DNA of 64,000 nt from Panopea generosa (GCA_029582155.1 CM055896.1:22249110-22313109), one strand, 5' to 3'. Positions 37,405 to 48,711 are shown, counted from the first letter of the stretch. Notes: a model not told the origin generated them from the sequence alone. Made by a program: numbers and translations.

Positions 37405-39052
37405 GATGGCGGTATGACTGTGCCTATATTTTACGAAATTGCAATAAGAGACAAGATGAACAGTTCTACCGCTAACATGCAGTCACACCTTGATGGTGTT
37501 TTGAAACAAACATAACAACATATAATATGAAATTCAGAATTTCTCCCTACATTATCCGGTGCCGCGTGCTCTAAAAATTGTTGGGAGAAAAGGGAAAACA
37601 AGTAATTCAAGAAAATAAACGCTAAGCTATGGAATAGCATAGTCAGATATATCACAAATGAGAGGATAAGTTGTGTCAACGTAAGAAATATGAGAATTCT
37701 GATACAGGTAAATCAAATGAATTATTAGATATAATTAATATACATAATTAGGATTTAGAGAAATGCTTATCAGGACATCAGTCGTTGAGAAACAGAGCAA
37801 AAAGAAAACGAACATAATAACGTTTGTGAGAAATATACAGGAAAAAGCAAATAATTCTAACTGTCATTGGTCAGATTGTTACCGGTATGTTCGTGCCGTG
37901 GACAATGAATATAATTTCAAATTGTAAATTCAATAGCTAACGCGAAAATTGGGCAAGCAATTACAAATACAATAACTCTAAATTAGATATGCAGTATCAT
38001 TACACAAGTATAGTAAACACGCGATTTTAAACAGCAGACGTATAGACAATACGTAATACAAACGCATGTAATACAGGCACTTCTATCACAATAGTGCATT
38101 ATCGTCACCTTGTTCCTGTGTTTATGTTAAGAAAAAAATTCAGGAATCAATATAATACATTGGCAGTACAATACAGAGAAGGGACAACATTCAATATCAA
38201 TAACAAGGACGTATAACACACACCCGGTCCACAGTTAGCACTCAAGGTATATCAATACTCTACATGTATAATATCTTAAACGCAATATTTACAGAGTAGT
38301 AATATTCAACCAGTCAATATGCAATATCAGAATAGTTCATGTATAACAAACACTCACTCTCATTACAATGTACCTATACTAATGACCTCGTTTCAGTACC
38401 ACCCGGTCCACTGTTAGCAATTTAAAATATATCGATACACTAAATGTAAAGCAAAATCACAGTTTTCACAGAGTAGTAATATTCAACCAGTCAATACGCA
38501 ATACCAAATCATGCATAACGCCCACTCACTCTCACTACAATGCACCTATACTAATGATCTCGTTTCAGTGTTTCTGTTAAAGTAAAACAATGACAGTTTC
38601 TACACATCTAGTCATTACACAGTATCGCTACTGCACAGGTATCTAAAACATGCATCACCATAGCGTAATGTATTAAAAGTAACGCTGTCCTCAAAAAGGT
38701 ATTAAACATCTCAATATCATATCAATGAACATGTTAGACATTCTGTTTTCGATAGATGACAATGTACGGAATAAATAATACTGGTAACAATAAGTAAGAA
38801 CTATAAATACATGATACGAAAATCAAAAGATGCACAATGTACGTTTGGTAAAGAATGTTTATCATCGACTACGATGGTTGTTATAAACAATTCACGTGCT
38901 GTTACAGGTCCATTAACCAATTCAATAACATAATCATGTTGCACGTGTCTAAGAGAAGCATTGACAATAAAAAAAACCCGGTAAAGATGAGCATTCCCGC
39001 TATAATCAAAGTATAGGTTACCGATCAACTATTTATACTGTTCGTAATAAAG
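37405..39052 (-). other. LINE inter-ORF spacer with a tandem duplication
   Basis: No coding frame of note lies between ORF1 and ORF2. Two ~178-bp units (38221-38396 and 38400-38575) share CACCCGGTCCAC, ACAGAGTAGTAATATTCAAC, CAGTCAATA, CACTCACTCTCA and CACCTATACTAATGA, then CTCGTTTCAG. A 1.6-kb gap is long for a LINE of this kind. Confidence 0.7.
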
Positions 39053-39829
39053 TCAGGTCCCAAACGGGCTTAGATCCTTTACCGTAATAATACGGTGTAC
39101 TTTCATAGCGAGGTCTTTAATCAGAATGGTGCCGTCACTTGACCAAGCACTAGCGATTTGTTTCGCACGGAAAAGCTTCCTGGCCTCGAATAATAGCTGG
39201 TTTCTGGCTCTGGTTAAGTCCTCGTTAACGTACACTCCCTTGTACTCAAGAATATCTTTTGCACGAACTCGGGCGCGGTACAGCTTCTGACTAGCACGAT
39301 AGGATGTAAATTTGACGATTATGTCACGTGGTTTGATCGAGGATGGTTTGCCAGTACGGTGCGATCTGTCGATCTCCGATATGTCTATGGCTACATTAAG
39401 GGAAGAAGCCATTGTTGAAATAATAGTGTCTGTGTTTTCCGTCTCAGACTCTCGCACCCCCGTCACGCAAAGACAGTTCCGTCTACTATACTGCTCAGCG
39501 GAGTCTGCGGTTAACTCTAGCTGAGTAGCTCTCTCCTTGAGAGTTTGATTTTCAGCTCTGAGGTCCGAGATTTCCTTTTTTAGACCGACTACAACACCAG
39601 AAATAATGCCTTCAATCATGGTTTCGGTCATTACTTTTACCATTTCATGTACGTCATGGCGAAAAGAATCATGGAGCATAGCTGAGATTCCTTTAAGGTC
39701 CTCTTCTTTAAAGGTGTAGCGCGGGATAACAGCAGATTCAGCGGTGTTTTCGGCCATGGTTGAAGGAAGGTCTGTCTCAGATATATCCGAAATCTCTAGT
39801 GTACCAAATCTATGCGGCGTTGATTTCAA
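39053..39829 (-). CDS. LINE ORF1 protein (coiled coil plus RRM-like domain), intact
   Basis: An intact 258-codon frame. An N-terminal low-complexity part is followed by a coiled coil with LKKEISDLRAENQTLKERAT. The EQYSRRNCLCVTGVRESE motif (about residues 112-130) opens the RNA-binding domain, and RSHRTGK, DIIVKFTSYRASQKLYRAR, VYVNEDLTRARNQLL and AWSSDGTILIKD follow. This is the standard layout of transposase-22/L1-ORF1-like proteins that bind LINE RNA as trimers. It sits 1.65 kb upstream of ORF2 and directly after the duplicated 5' units. Unlike ORF2 it has no visible lesion. Confidence 0.85.
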   Translation of the reverse strand: MKSTPHRFGTLEISDISETDLPSTMAENTAESAVIPRYTFKEEDLKGISAMLHDSFRHDVHEMVKVMTETMIEGIISGVVVGLKKEISDLRAENQTLKERATQLELTADSAEQYSRRNCLCVTGVRESETENTDTIISTMASSLNVAIDISEIDRSHRTGKPSSIKPRDIIVKFTSYRASQKLYRARVRAKDILEYKGVYVNEDLTRARNQLLFEARKLFRAKQIASAWSSDGTILIKDLAMKVHRIITVKDLSPFGT

Positions 39830-40130
39830 ATTGCTGTCAACAAGAGATTTGCGTTTGATTTCAGCAAAATTACCGATAACAAAGATGCCTATATGACAAA
39901 AAATGGTAACTGTTCAATCACAAAATATATTTTGCCATTATTTACGGGAATTCAAAGCAATGACCGAACACAACGATGAAAACTGAGATGTTCCGAATGC
40001 CGCGTTGTTTTTAAATGGCTGTCAACAAGAGATTCGCTTTTGATTTTAGCAAAATTACTGAAAACAAAGATGCCTATATGACAAAAAATGGTAACTTTTC
40101 AATCACAAAATATTTCGCCATTATATACGG
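39830..40130 (-). promoter_or_regulatory. Tandem ~185-bp units at the LINE 5' end (putative promoter monomers)
   Basis: 39828-39947 and 40012-40130 are copies of each other (GCTGTCAACAAGAGATT, AAAGATGCCTATATGACAAA, AAATGGTAAC and ACGGGA shared), with the 60-bp flank block between them. The layout resembles the repeated 5' monomers that act as promoters in some LINEs. The promoter role is inference. Confidence 0.6.
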
Positions 40131-40184
40131 GAGAAACAATTGAATGGTCAGTTTAAATATAAAAATAGCACTTTCACTTATAGA

Positions 40185-40260
40185 TGTGTCCGAGGCCGAG
40201 AGGTAAAGACATTAAACTGACGTAAAAAACATCCGCCATGGTTCGAATCCCGACCGGGGA
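40185..40260 (+). repeat. tRNA-Ser/Leu-like SINE head or tRNA pseudogene
   Basis: An A-box-like GGCCGAGAGGT and a perfect B box GGTTCGAATCC lie about 44 bases apart. The acceptor stem does not pair and no clean anticodon arm forms, so this is not a functional tRNA. Confidence 0.6.
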
Positions 40261-41232
40261 ATTTAATTTTAAATATTTTTTTAATAATTTTTTTTCATTT
40301 AAATATTATTGTTACATAAAATGTATAATGTTAAATTGGTCACTCTTTATCATTTCCTATACGAAAAAGCTAGAAAATACTCAGAATTCATTTATTTATA
40401 CATGTAGTTTATATAATTAAATCGTTATGGACTTTTCAGCTGTGCGATATCATATGTTTTGCACCAGAAAAAACACACATAAATATTGATATTACTAGTG
40501 CATAGCACATCATATTGCATAGCTGAAAAATCCATAATTGTATGATAATAAGTAAGGTGTAAAATCTTAAATAAAATAAAAAATGTCATTCAATAACATT
40601 TTCCATTATCTATTACGAAACAGTGTTTGCTTATATTAATATCCACTAGTGTTATATGATCACATGTTATATGTTTCATTTAAAAGATCATATATCACAT
40701 GACAGTGTTGATTCTAATTATGCGATATTAATTATCCTGTTATGTTACACCTGTACAGTAATATAATTATAGGGGTCGAAAGTTTACGAACCTGTTACGG
40801 TATCACTCGAGCGACATCAGAACTTGAGAAGTGCGTTTCAAATAAACCATGACGACCTTTGACCCAAACGTTACCTCGGGATTATCTTCCCAAATATAAT
40901 ATAGCTATAAAATCTTGTCTCAAACAAATTATTGTACTAATTATATCATAAAAATAAAACTTTTTTGACAAATAAAATTCTTTGTTTTAGTTGATAATTA
41001 AAATGCCCACCCAGACGACAAAGTCATTGCTATGCAGTAAATACAAGTATGTTGCGCAAAGCTTAAGGTCAAAATATTGCGGGTAAAATGAAAAGTATTC
41101 CGATTGCTGTTTACATCTTACGTTATCAAAGGTAAACATATGTGTGTGCTGATAATTATTGTGTAGTGTTGTATCATTTTTGTCCTGTAAATGGCAAAAT
41201 ATCAATGCCCATCTTGCAAGAGAAGAAAATAA
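40261..41232. other. Non-coding stretch in the receptor intron
   Basis: Nothing beyond AT-rich sequence is recognised. Confidence 0.5.
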
Positions 41233-41720
41233 ATGAACAATGGTTTAATGTTGAAAAGGTCCAGGATCATACCAGAGTTCCGTGGTCTAGATTATAAATA
41301 CAGATTAGAACGACTGAACTTGCCAACTCTGGAATATAGGAGACGACGGGGAGATCTAATACAAGTTTTCAAAATACTACAAAAAATGTATTATATTGAT
41401 TACATTGAACATTTTACTATTGCTACAACCCAGCAAATTAGAGGTCATTCATATAAACTGGTGAAACCAAGAGCCAACAAGTTAATATGGCAAAATTCCT
41501 TCACCCGTCGTGTTATTTATAACTAGAATTCATTACAAGAACATTAAGCCATGGCAGATACAGTAATCCACTTTAAAAAAGTATCTAGATAAATGCTGGC
41601 GTCATCGTTACGGCACAGATTCGCAATTTAGCCATTTATTTACCACCGGATCGGCGTATAACTTTGACTTCGACGGGGATAACAAAGCCAACCAGGGCAT
41701 AATAGTTCCCCTACACTCGA
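41233..41720 (+). pseudogene. LINE ORF2 C-terminal fragment
   Basis: SRIIPEFRGLDYKYRLERLN, LPTLEYRRRRGDLIQVFKIL, RGHSYKLVK and SFTRRVIYN, then a TAG in place of the expected Trp codon (RVIYN-stop-NSLQEH) and continuing sense toward 41720. The order matches the post-RT end of many animal LINEs (LPTLxYRRxRGDxIxVYKI ... FFxxRVVNxWNSLP). The RT core is absent. Confidence 0.75.
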
Positions 41721-41741
41721 AGGGGAAAAGACTCGAAAAAA

Positions 41742-41981
41742 ATGTTTTCTCACAATGTCCATTTTTCAGTTTACATAAAACCTCGACAAATGCTAAGTGG
41801 TGATGGGAACTGTGTCTTCAATTGTTTACGTTTAGCTATTCATGGTGACTTTAGTCACACTGAGTCAGATGTATTCAAATACGTGATATGTCAATCTGTC
41901 TATAACATTGGTCTCATTGGGTATAAGGTGGTCCTTTTTCATACTCTTCATATGACCAGAACCCTGTTTTTTTTGGTATGA
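41742..41981 (+). pseudogene. OTU-type cysteine protease fragment
   Basis: The 79-codon frame contains MLSGDGNCVFNCLRLAIHGD. The D-G-N-C block followed by a helix ending in hG is the hallmark of the OTU deubiquitinase active site (Asp and nucleophile Cys). TESDVFKYVICQSVYN follows, and then the similarity stops. No histidine box is visible before the stop at 41981, so only the N-terminal catalytic part remains. It lies just downstream of the LINE fragment and against the left end of the 41988-45033 element. A short near-identical echo of its upstream bases lies at 12335. Confidence 0.55.
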
Positions 41982-41987
41982 TCAGTG

Positions 41988-44900
41988 GACGCTGGTTGGC
42001 CAGAATTACAGTGGTTTCGTCAACCTACCGGTTCGTCTAGCTTAATTTATACAGTGAGCCATAAGTGGTTTCGTCTACCTTATTTCATATAGTGGGGGAT
42101 AGGTAGTTTCGTCTAAATTAGTATACACCTGGTTAATCAAAAATATATATCAAATTAATTAGCAGTTTGTGTGTGCACATGTTGACTTTTTTTCTGCTAT
42201 AAAATCACAACAATCATATATGTATCAATTAGGAGTTTGAGTTTACACATGATGAGGTTTTAAACTATTTAAAGGCCGATTGTTTGAATCGGAAATGTCA
42301 ATGATTATGATGATATTGATTAGTGTTTTGCCTAAAATAGTTTTAATTTAGATAAACAAGAAATGTCACTGGTAAGTGTCGCATGCCCCCCAAGTGGTCG
42401 TTGAAAAATAACAATTTAATTATGTTATAATAGGTAGAGATGTATCCATGAATATAAAGAGTAATGGACTGATGTTTCAGACGAGACATGCAATTTCATG
42501 TTTTTTACATTAAAGTGTGACCTTGACCTTTGTGTTACCTTGACATCTGATGTAATGGTCTGGGTATTTCAACAGTTAAATGCTGCTAAAACATCATCAT
42601 GACATGCTGATCACTTTTTTCAAGCAATTTTAATCCCTAAATGTAAGACAAAGTTACAGATCAATTGTTGATAAATTGAGCCAAGTGTTTTTGCAATCCA
42701 TCCATGTATGATAAAGTTAAAGGACGGACTTGAAATCCCAAACAGATTCAAAGTTTTCTCATACATACTAAAAATGTGACCTTGACCTTTGAGGTATGTG
42801 TCTAAGTTTTACTTATGACACGTCGTCATGTCATCTTGACAAATTCAGCCAAGTTAAAGGCAAAGTCACAGACCAGACACACAATATCAAACAAATTGAA
42901 AGTGTGACCTTGATCTTTGAGGAAAGGTTCTGTGTCTTACATGCGACACTTAATTATGTCATGTTGATCAACTGAGCAAAGTGGTTTTAAAATTTATCCA
43001 TAGATGACAGACCGGACAAGAAATGTCAAAATGACTGAAAGTGTTGTAAAACAAAGTTAAATTGTGACCTTGACCTTTGAAGTGGGAGTTTGGGTATTAA
43101 GTGCAACACGTCGTCATATTATGTTAATCATTTATAACAAGTATTTGTAAAAATCCATCTATGCATGACAAAGTTGCAGGCCGGACATGAAATCTCACAG
43201 ACTCAAAGTGTGACCTTGACATTTGAGGTAAGGGTGTGGGTTCTTACTCGCGACACGTCGTCATGTTATGTTGATCAATAGTAGCAAGTATCATTAAAAT
43301 CCATCTATGCATGACAAAGTAACAGGCCAGAAACAAAATCGCACACACTTAAAGTGTTGTAAAACAAACTCAAATTGTGACCTCGACCTTTGAGGTACGG
43401 ATGTGAGTCTTACTCGCGACACGTTGTCATGTTATGTTGATCAATTTTAGCAAGTATTTATAAAATCCATCTATGCATGACAAAGTTACAGGCCGGACAC
43501 GAAATCTCACACAAACTCGAAGTTTTGTCAAAAAAACTCAAATAGCGACCTTGACCTTTGAGGTACGGGTGTGAGTCTTACTCGCGACACGTCGTCATGT
43601 TATGTTGATCATTTGTAGCAAGTATCATTAAAATCAATCTTTGCATGACAAAGTTACAGGCGAACACGAAATCTTACACAGAGTCAAAGTGTATTCAACA
43701 AACTCAAATTGTGACTTTGATCTTTGAGGTACGGGTGTGGGTCTTACTCGCGACACGTTGTCATGCTATGTTGATCATTTGTAGCAAGTATTTATAAAAT
43801 CCATCTATGTATGACAAAGTTCTAGGCCGGACACGAAATCTGACACAAACTCGAAGTGTTGTCAAACAAAATCAAATAGTGACCTTGACCTTTGAGGTAC
43901 CGGTGTGGGTCTTACTCGCGACACGTCGTCATGTTATGTTGATCATTTGTATTAAGTATCATTAAAATCCATCTATGCATGACAAAGTTATAGGCCGGAC
44001 ACGAAAACTCACACAGACTCAAAGTGTATTCAACAAACTCAAATTGTATCTTGATCTTTGAGGTACGGGTGTGGGTCTTACTCGCGGCAAGCGGTCATGT
44101 TATGTTGATCTTTTGTAGCAAGTATTTATAAAATCCATCTATGTTTGACAAAGTTACAGGCCGAACATGAAATCTCACACAGACTCAAAGTGTATTCAAA
44201 CAAACTCAAATTGTGACCTTGATCTTTGAGGTACGGGTGTGGGTCTTACTCGCTACACGTCGTCATGTTATGTTGATCATTTGTAGCAAGTATCAACAAA
44301 ATCCAACTATGCATGACAAAGATACAGGCCGGACACGAAATACCGGACGGAAGGACGAACGGGCGGACGGAAGGACGGACGTTCTGGTGGAATGATGTTG
44401 TGGGGTGCGGTTTTTATATGTTATAAAACATCTTTTTTTTCATAAAACAAAACAAAACCTATTTTCTTTCTAAACCTAATGTCACAAACCTTGAGATCCA
44501 ACCCTAATGACACTAAAAAAGAATGAAAAAAGGTGAAAAAAAAGTAAAAGAAAAATGTGAAAAAAATAAAATTAACCCCACAATGCCATTTGGACGGGTT
44601 TTCGCACTTGTGGGTTGAACATTGCACCCCACAAATACCAAAAAAAAAACCACAATGCCATTCTGTACTGGTAACGAAACCCACAACTGCTGCTCCAGAC
44701 GTACGTCCGGACGGACGGACGGACACTGCGATTACTATATGCCTACCCAAAAATAATACCGAATATTTTATTACTTGTTACGTTTTAATGACCTTCTTGA
44801 CTACATATAATTATAGCCCCAGTTCGTTCAACAGACAATAACAGGTTCTCACCTATCCACAAGTGTCAGTCTTCTTGCTGTATATTGGATTATCACACCT

Positions 44901-45033
44901 TGTTTATTGGCATGCCACATACCACTATACTAAATTTAGGTTGACGAAATCACTACGTGTTTTCAACACAAAATTACGGTAGAAAAACTGATAGGTTGAC
45001 GAAACCGCTATCATCCGTGGGCCACAGCGTATG
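41988..45033. mobile_element. Candidate 3-kb element bounded by inverted, iterated GTTTCGTCAACCT ends
   Basis: The left end has ACGCTG...GTGGTTTCGTCAACCTACC (about 42011) and two further copies, GTGGTTTCGTCTACC (42065) and GTAGTTTCGTCTAAA (42107). On the right end the reverse complement gives ACGCTG...GCGGTTTCGTCAACCTATC (near 45010) and GTGATTTCGTCAACCT (near 44950). Inverted ends with the motif repeated two or three times suggest a transposable unit. The centre is the ~165-bp array. No transposase frame is present, so it would be non-autonomous. No clear target duplication was seen. Confidence 0.55.
42500..44350 (+). repeat. ~165-bp tandem array with a TGACCTTGACCTTTGAGG core
   Basis: About 11 diverged units have cores near 42519, 42777, 42904, 43065, 43210, 43377, 43547, 43711, 43879, 44045 and 44212; spacing is 161-170 for most. 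Each carries CTTACTCGCGACACGTCGTC, ATGTTATGTTGATCA, CATCTATGCATGACAAAGTT and CAGGCCGGACACGAAAT. It ends in a GGACGGAAGGACGG run at 44345-44385, typical of this repeat class. Confidence 0.9.
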
Positions 45034-45180
45034 AAATTGAAGATGCGGCTAACCTTCTCGACTTTACTTTTAATTTTTGGTTGAGCGGAAATGGTAGACG
45101 TCGGACCCGAACACTTTACCAGTATTACAGGCATTTTAATTGGACTGCTCACACTTTCCATTTAACTTTTAATGTTTTAA
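44400..45180. other. Right part of the inverted-end element and its flank
   Basis: It contains two short copies of CCACAATGCCATT (44577, 44651), a CCGGACGGACGGACGGAC run (44706), and the right inverted ends. The open frames on either strand look like chance. Confidence 0.5.
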
Positions 45181-45189
45181 GTTTTACGA

Positions 45190-45985
45190 CGCATCAAGGT
45201 TTTTAGCTCGACTATTGGTAGCTATTGTACTCGCCCAGGCGTCGGCGTTGGTTTTTCAGGTTAAAGTTTTTTTTATCAGGTAAGGTATCTATGCAACCAC
45301 TTATTCAATATGAATGAAATTTCACATGTGTATTCAGCATCATCAATGAAACACACAGAGACAAGAATCATAACTCTGGGTTGCATTTTGGCACAGTTAC
45401 GGCCCTTTTATGACTTATTTTTTCAAGTTAAAATATTTAATCATGTAAGATATCTATGCAACCAATCATTGGATATGAATGAAACTTCACATGTGTGTTC
45501 AATATCTTCAATGGAATACACAGAGACAAGAACCATAACTATGGGTTGCATTTTGACACAGTTACAGCCCTTTTTGGATTTATTTTTTCTGGTTAAAAAT
45601 TTTATTCAGGTAAGATATCTATGCAACCATTCATTCGATATGAATGAAACTTCACATGTGTACTCAGCATCATAAACGGAAAGCACAAAGATAAGAAGCA
45701 TAACTCTGGTTGCATTTTGGCAGAATTATGGCCATTTTAGACTTAGACAATTTGGTTAAAGATTTCTAGCAGTTTAAAGTTTTTGAGCATGTATATATTT
45801 CATCAATATGTCATTGGATATGAATGAAACTTCACAGATGTGTTCAGTATCACCAATGAAACGCAAAGAGACAAAAACCATAACTCTGGTTTGCCTTTTT
45901 ACAGATATATGGCCCTTTTGGATTTTGAAATTTTGTTTTTTAGCCGGTTAAAATTTGAGGTACAAGGCGTTGAGCTTAGATGTTT
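45190..45985 (+). repeat. ~165-bp tandem repeat, about four units
   Basis: After a TTTTTAGCTCGACTATTGG lead, units share GATATCTATGCAACCA, GGATATGAATGAAACTTCAC, ACACAGAGACAAGAA, CATAACTCTGGGTTGCATTT and TACGGCCCTTTT. ATCTATGCAACC occurs at 45287, 45450 and 45618. An open frame (45310-45675) spans two units and is not a gene. Confidence 0.9.
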
Positions 45986-47225
45986 GACAAATAGGGTCAG
46001 CTTTTCAGGTTTTATGTATTTCATTTTCATATTTAAGTTAAAAAAAGTGTCTCCATTGTCATGAAAGGGTATCCAGTAAACTGTGCATGCTGGTTCAAGA
46101 TTATTTCAACTATAGATCAATTTCCATGAAATGGTACCGAAATATTGGCTTCTGATGTAAAGTTGACTCGGTTGATTTCCGACTGTACCTCCGTCAGTGT
46201 TCGGAAGTACGCGAATGAATACTGTAGTGGTAGTGTGCGTATTAAGACCGTTAGATAAGGAGTTCATTAACAAGATTAGAAAAGTTACGGCTTCACTTAT
46301 ATCTTGTATCGTTATTCGGTTTACTTTTTTAAAAAAAAAATTGATGGCTGCAATAAAACTGTATCGAACGTAGTACGCATTATACTATTTATACGCACCG
46401 AAAAACAATGAGTACGGAAATACTGGCTTTGGTCTAGTAACCCTTGCTCAGGATCCTCCCTTGCATATCCACGTGATACTATCGCACGCGCTCTTACGTC
46501 ACAAATCACTTTATAGAAGTCAATATTAAGAGGCTACCAACGGTGGTTTGTTTAGTGCAGTTATTAAAAAATTAATTTAATTATAAATTTTATATGAACG
46601 ATTCGTCGCTTGCGTGCAATAAATTAGCTCGTGGAATAAAAGGGGTGTCCTTAAAAACTATATAACCGCAATCGGTAACTTAATTTTTAACCAGAATCCC
46701 TTACAGTTTCCCATACTATGTTTCTCTCTATAGTGAATTGATCATATTGTAACAAAATAATTAGGTTGTTGTGGCCTAATTTAGTAGTGTCAGCCACTAC
46801 GTTTCATTGTAGAGATAAAGGCTATATTTAGAATTTGGAATTGTTAAAACGTATTGATAGCTCGATAGGAGCAAAGTTTTTAAGATATTTTTACATTTTC
46901 CTTTTTTGATTAAAGAATTAATCATTTTGAAGTTTAGTTCATCAAATTCCATTAAGTATAAAGAAAGGTAGAATAATTAAACGGGTTTATTTGTCATAAA
47001 ACTAATTTAGGTTAACATTGGCCTAATAGCGTAAAATCTGCTTCGTACGATGTATTGAGGGTTTGTTGTTTCGTGATTTACACGAAATTCACTAAGGTAT
47101 GTGGACGATTTTGCTATAAATGCTGTTATGAAAACAAGGTCCAGTTAGCAGAATCATCTTTGGGTGTAGTTGTGACGAGAAAGATTAAGTTTGTTACTGT
47201 TCCAATACATAACGGCATATGGCCG
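45986..47225. other. Non-coding stretch in the receptor intron
   Basis: No gene or repeat is recognised. Confidence 0.5.
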
Positions 47226-47560
47226 TTTTAGACGTAAGCGAGAAATGTGTCCGCTTCGTCAATAACGACGTATAGACGTGACAGGAAGTCAGTTGGTGGC
47301 AGTACAGTCATAGGACCGCAACCCGCATATTCGTCATATGGACGACTTGACGTTCCTAACGTCGGAATACGATCGACAGTCGGTACGGGGCGACGTGAAG
47401 CCATATACTCAGTATAGAGTTCAAGGGGAGACAACCCAGTTATATAGCCACCGCCGCAAGGGACGAGTGATGCTAAATCTACATTATCCGGACGCGGAAA
47501 GCATTTTTATAAACATTCGAATGATACAAGCAGTTTGGATCGCGACGTAGGTTACGTACG
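47226..47560. other. GC-richer segment with open frames on both strands
   Basis: This 330-base segment is clearly less AT-rich than its surroundings and stays open on minus (47434-47228: PTDFLSRLYVVIDEADTF) and plus (47338-47550). A third plus frame reads TYRRDRKSVGGSTVIGPQ and ends DRDVGYVRIGDRTV with two internal TAGs. None matches a family I know. Confidence 0.3.
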
Positions 47561-48439
47561 TATAGGAGATAGAACTGTGTGAAAAAAAGTTTAATAACAC
47601 CATAGGACTTTTTTTAAACTAACTCTGTTTTTTGTGTGTTGAGTAATCATCTTTAATTTGTATATATTGTATACTTGTATATTCGTAATTTTATTCATGT
47701 AAAATTAAAATTGTAAATTTTACTTTGTGTATGAGTGTATTCTACCCTTGTGAGTTGTCGGCCCTTTGGCATTTTGCTACACATATATTACCGACCGACG
47801 CGTTTCCGAACAAGCTTCGCAACTCCCCCTTTTCTGCTGAATGTCTTTATCGGAAAGAGACGAACATAAATTTGTAAACAAAACCCGTTCTTAACTATGT
47901 ACTAATAATCTGCTTTATATTTATGTTTTTCATTTACAAAGTCTCCAAGTGATCAAATAAACATGTATTCTATCATCTGGAAGAGTAAAACTGACTTAGA
48001 TTAAAACTAAAAACGACCGTTTCGGAAGTTTAATGAGCCTTTAAGGTAATACGAGCCATCCATTAACTTTGTTGTTTTCAGAAAAAAAACATATCTGTTG
48101 ATAATGAAAATAAATAGTCGAGCGCGCTGTCCCTCCGACAGCTGTTATCATGCTTGTTTTCTGAAAAAAAGTATTTTATATATTTTCCGTGAACAGCAGT
48201 TAATAATGGTCGTTTTTTTTGTCTATTTTGTTCGTTCCTTTTTAGTATTTCAACCACACTGTAGGAGAAGCTGGAAAGAACTGAAAGGACAATGATTGTA
48301 CTCATGGTGATACGTGTTAAAGGCAAATTATTATTTAAAAAAAACAAAAAAACAACAGCCCCCAGCCTTAGACCACAAGAGCTCTATTTATGCTTGAATA
48401 CAGCATGAATGTCTAGTGTTTAGAATTATACAAATAGTT
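47561..48439. other. Non-coding stretch
   Basis: Nothing is recognised. Confidence 0.5.
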
Positions 48440-48655
48440 CCTTCGGTGTTCATGTTGTTGTTGTCTAATGACAACTTACTTCTCACTGTCGAAGTTCAAT
48501 CGGTTCAATCCTCGCTCCGGCAGTCCAAAAACATTTTGTGAGAAAATTAGAAGGTTACTAATGATGGTTGCTGTACTGCGATTCGATCCTGGGTATTCTA
48601 GGTTTGTTTTGAAATTGACGTTAAACCCCAGTAAAAATACTTACTGACTATCAGC
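48440..48655 (+). mobile_element. Possible SINE remnant
   Basis: CGGTTCAATCCTCGCTCCGG near 48500 is B-box-like, and GACGTTAAACCCCAGTAAAAATACTTACT at about 48617-48645 is a typical SINE tail. The A box is not convincing. Confidence 0.4.
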
Positions 48656-48711
48656 ACAGCGTAAATTATAGTATAGACATGTATTATGTTTATGTAACAA
48701 GACAAAAAATT

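Larger units (their letters stand above)
33461..40130 (-). mobile_element. Near full-length Jockey/CR1-superfamily LINE with ORF1 and ORF2
   Basis: Read on the minus strand there is a 5' region made of duplicated ~185-bp units (40130-39830), ORF1 (39829-39053), a 1.65-kb inter-ORF spacer, ORF2 (37404 to about 33900) and a 3' UTR ending ATGAATAAAAATATGTTAAAC at 33464. Length is about 6.6 kb. A ~60-bp block is repeated at both ends (39949-40010 and 33405-33463). It is the most complete mobile element in the window, but ORF2 has several lesions. It lies in the receptor intron, sense to that gene. Confidence 0.85.

Noticed and set aside
33405..40010. 60-bp block as a simple target-site duplication
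   Set aside because: It is too long and too diverged, and one copy is embedded between duplicated LINE 5' units.
44421..44841. Opposed 94- and 109-codon frames
   Set aside because: They cross A/T-rich and GGAC-repeat sequence at the right end of the inverted-end element; no domain is seen.
45310..45675. 121-codon frame as a gene
   Set aside because: It spans two copies of the ~165-bp tandem repeat and the peptide is itself repeated.
47228..47434. A real minus-strand gene with a YVVIDEAD helicase-like motif
   Set aside because: DEAD-like residues occur without a P-loop or any other helicase motif, so this is most likely chance.
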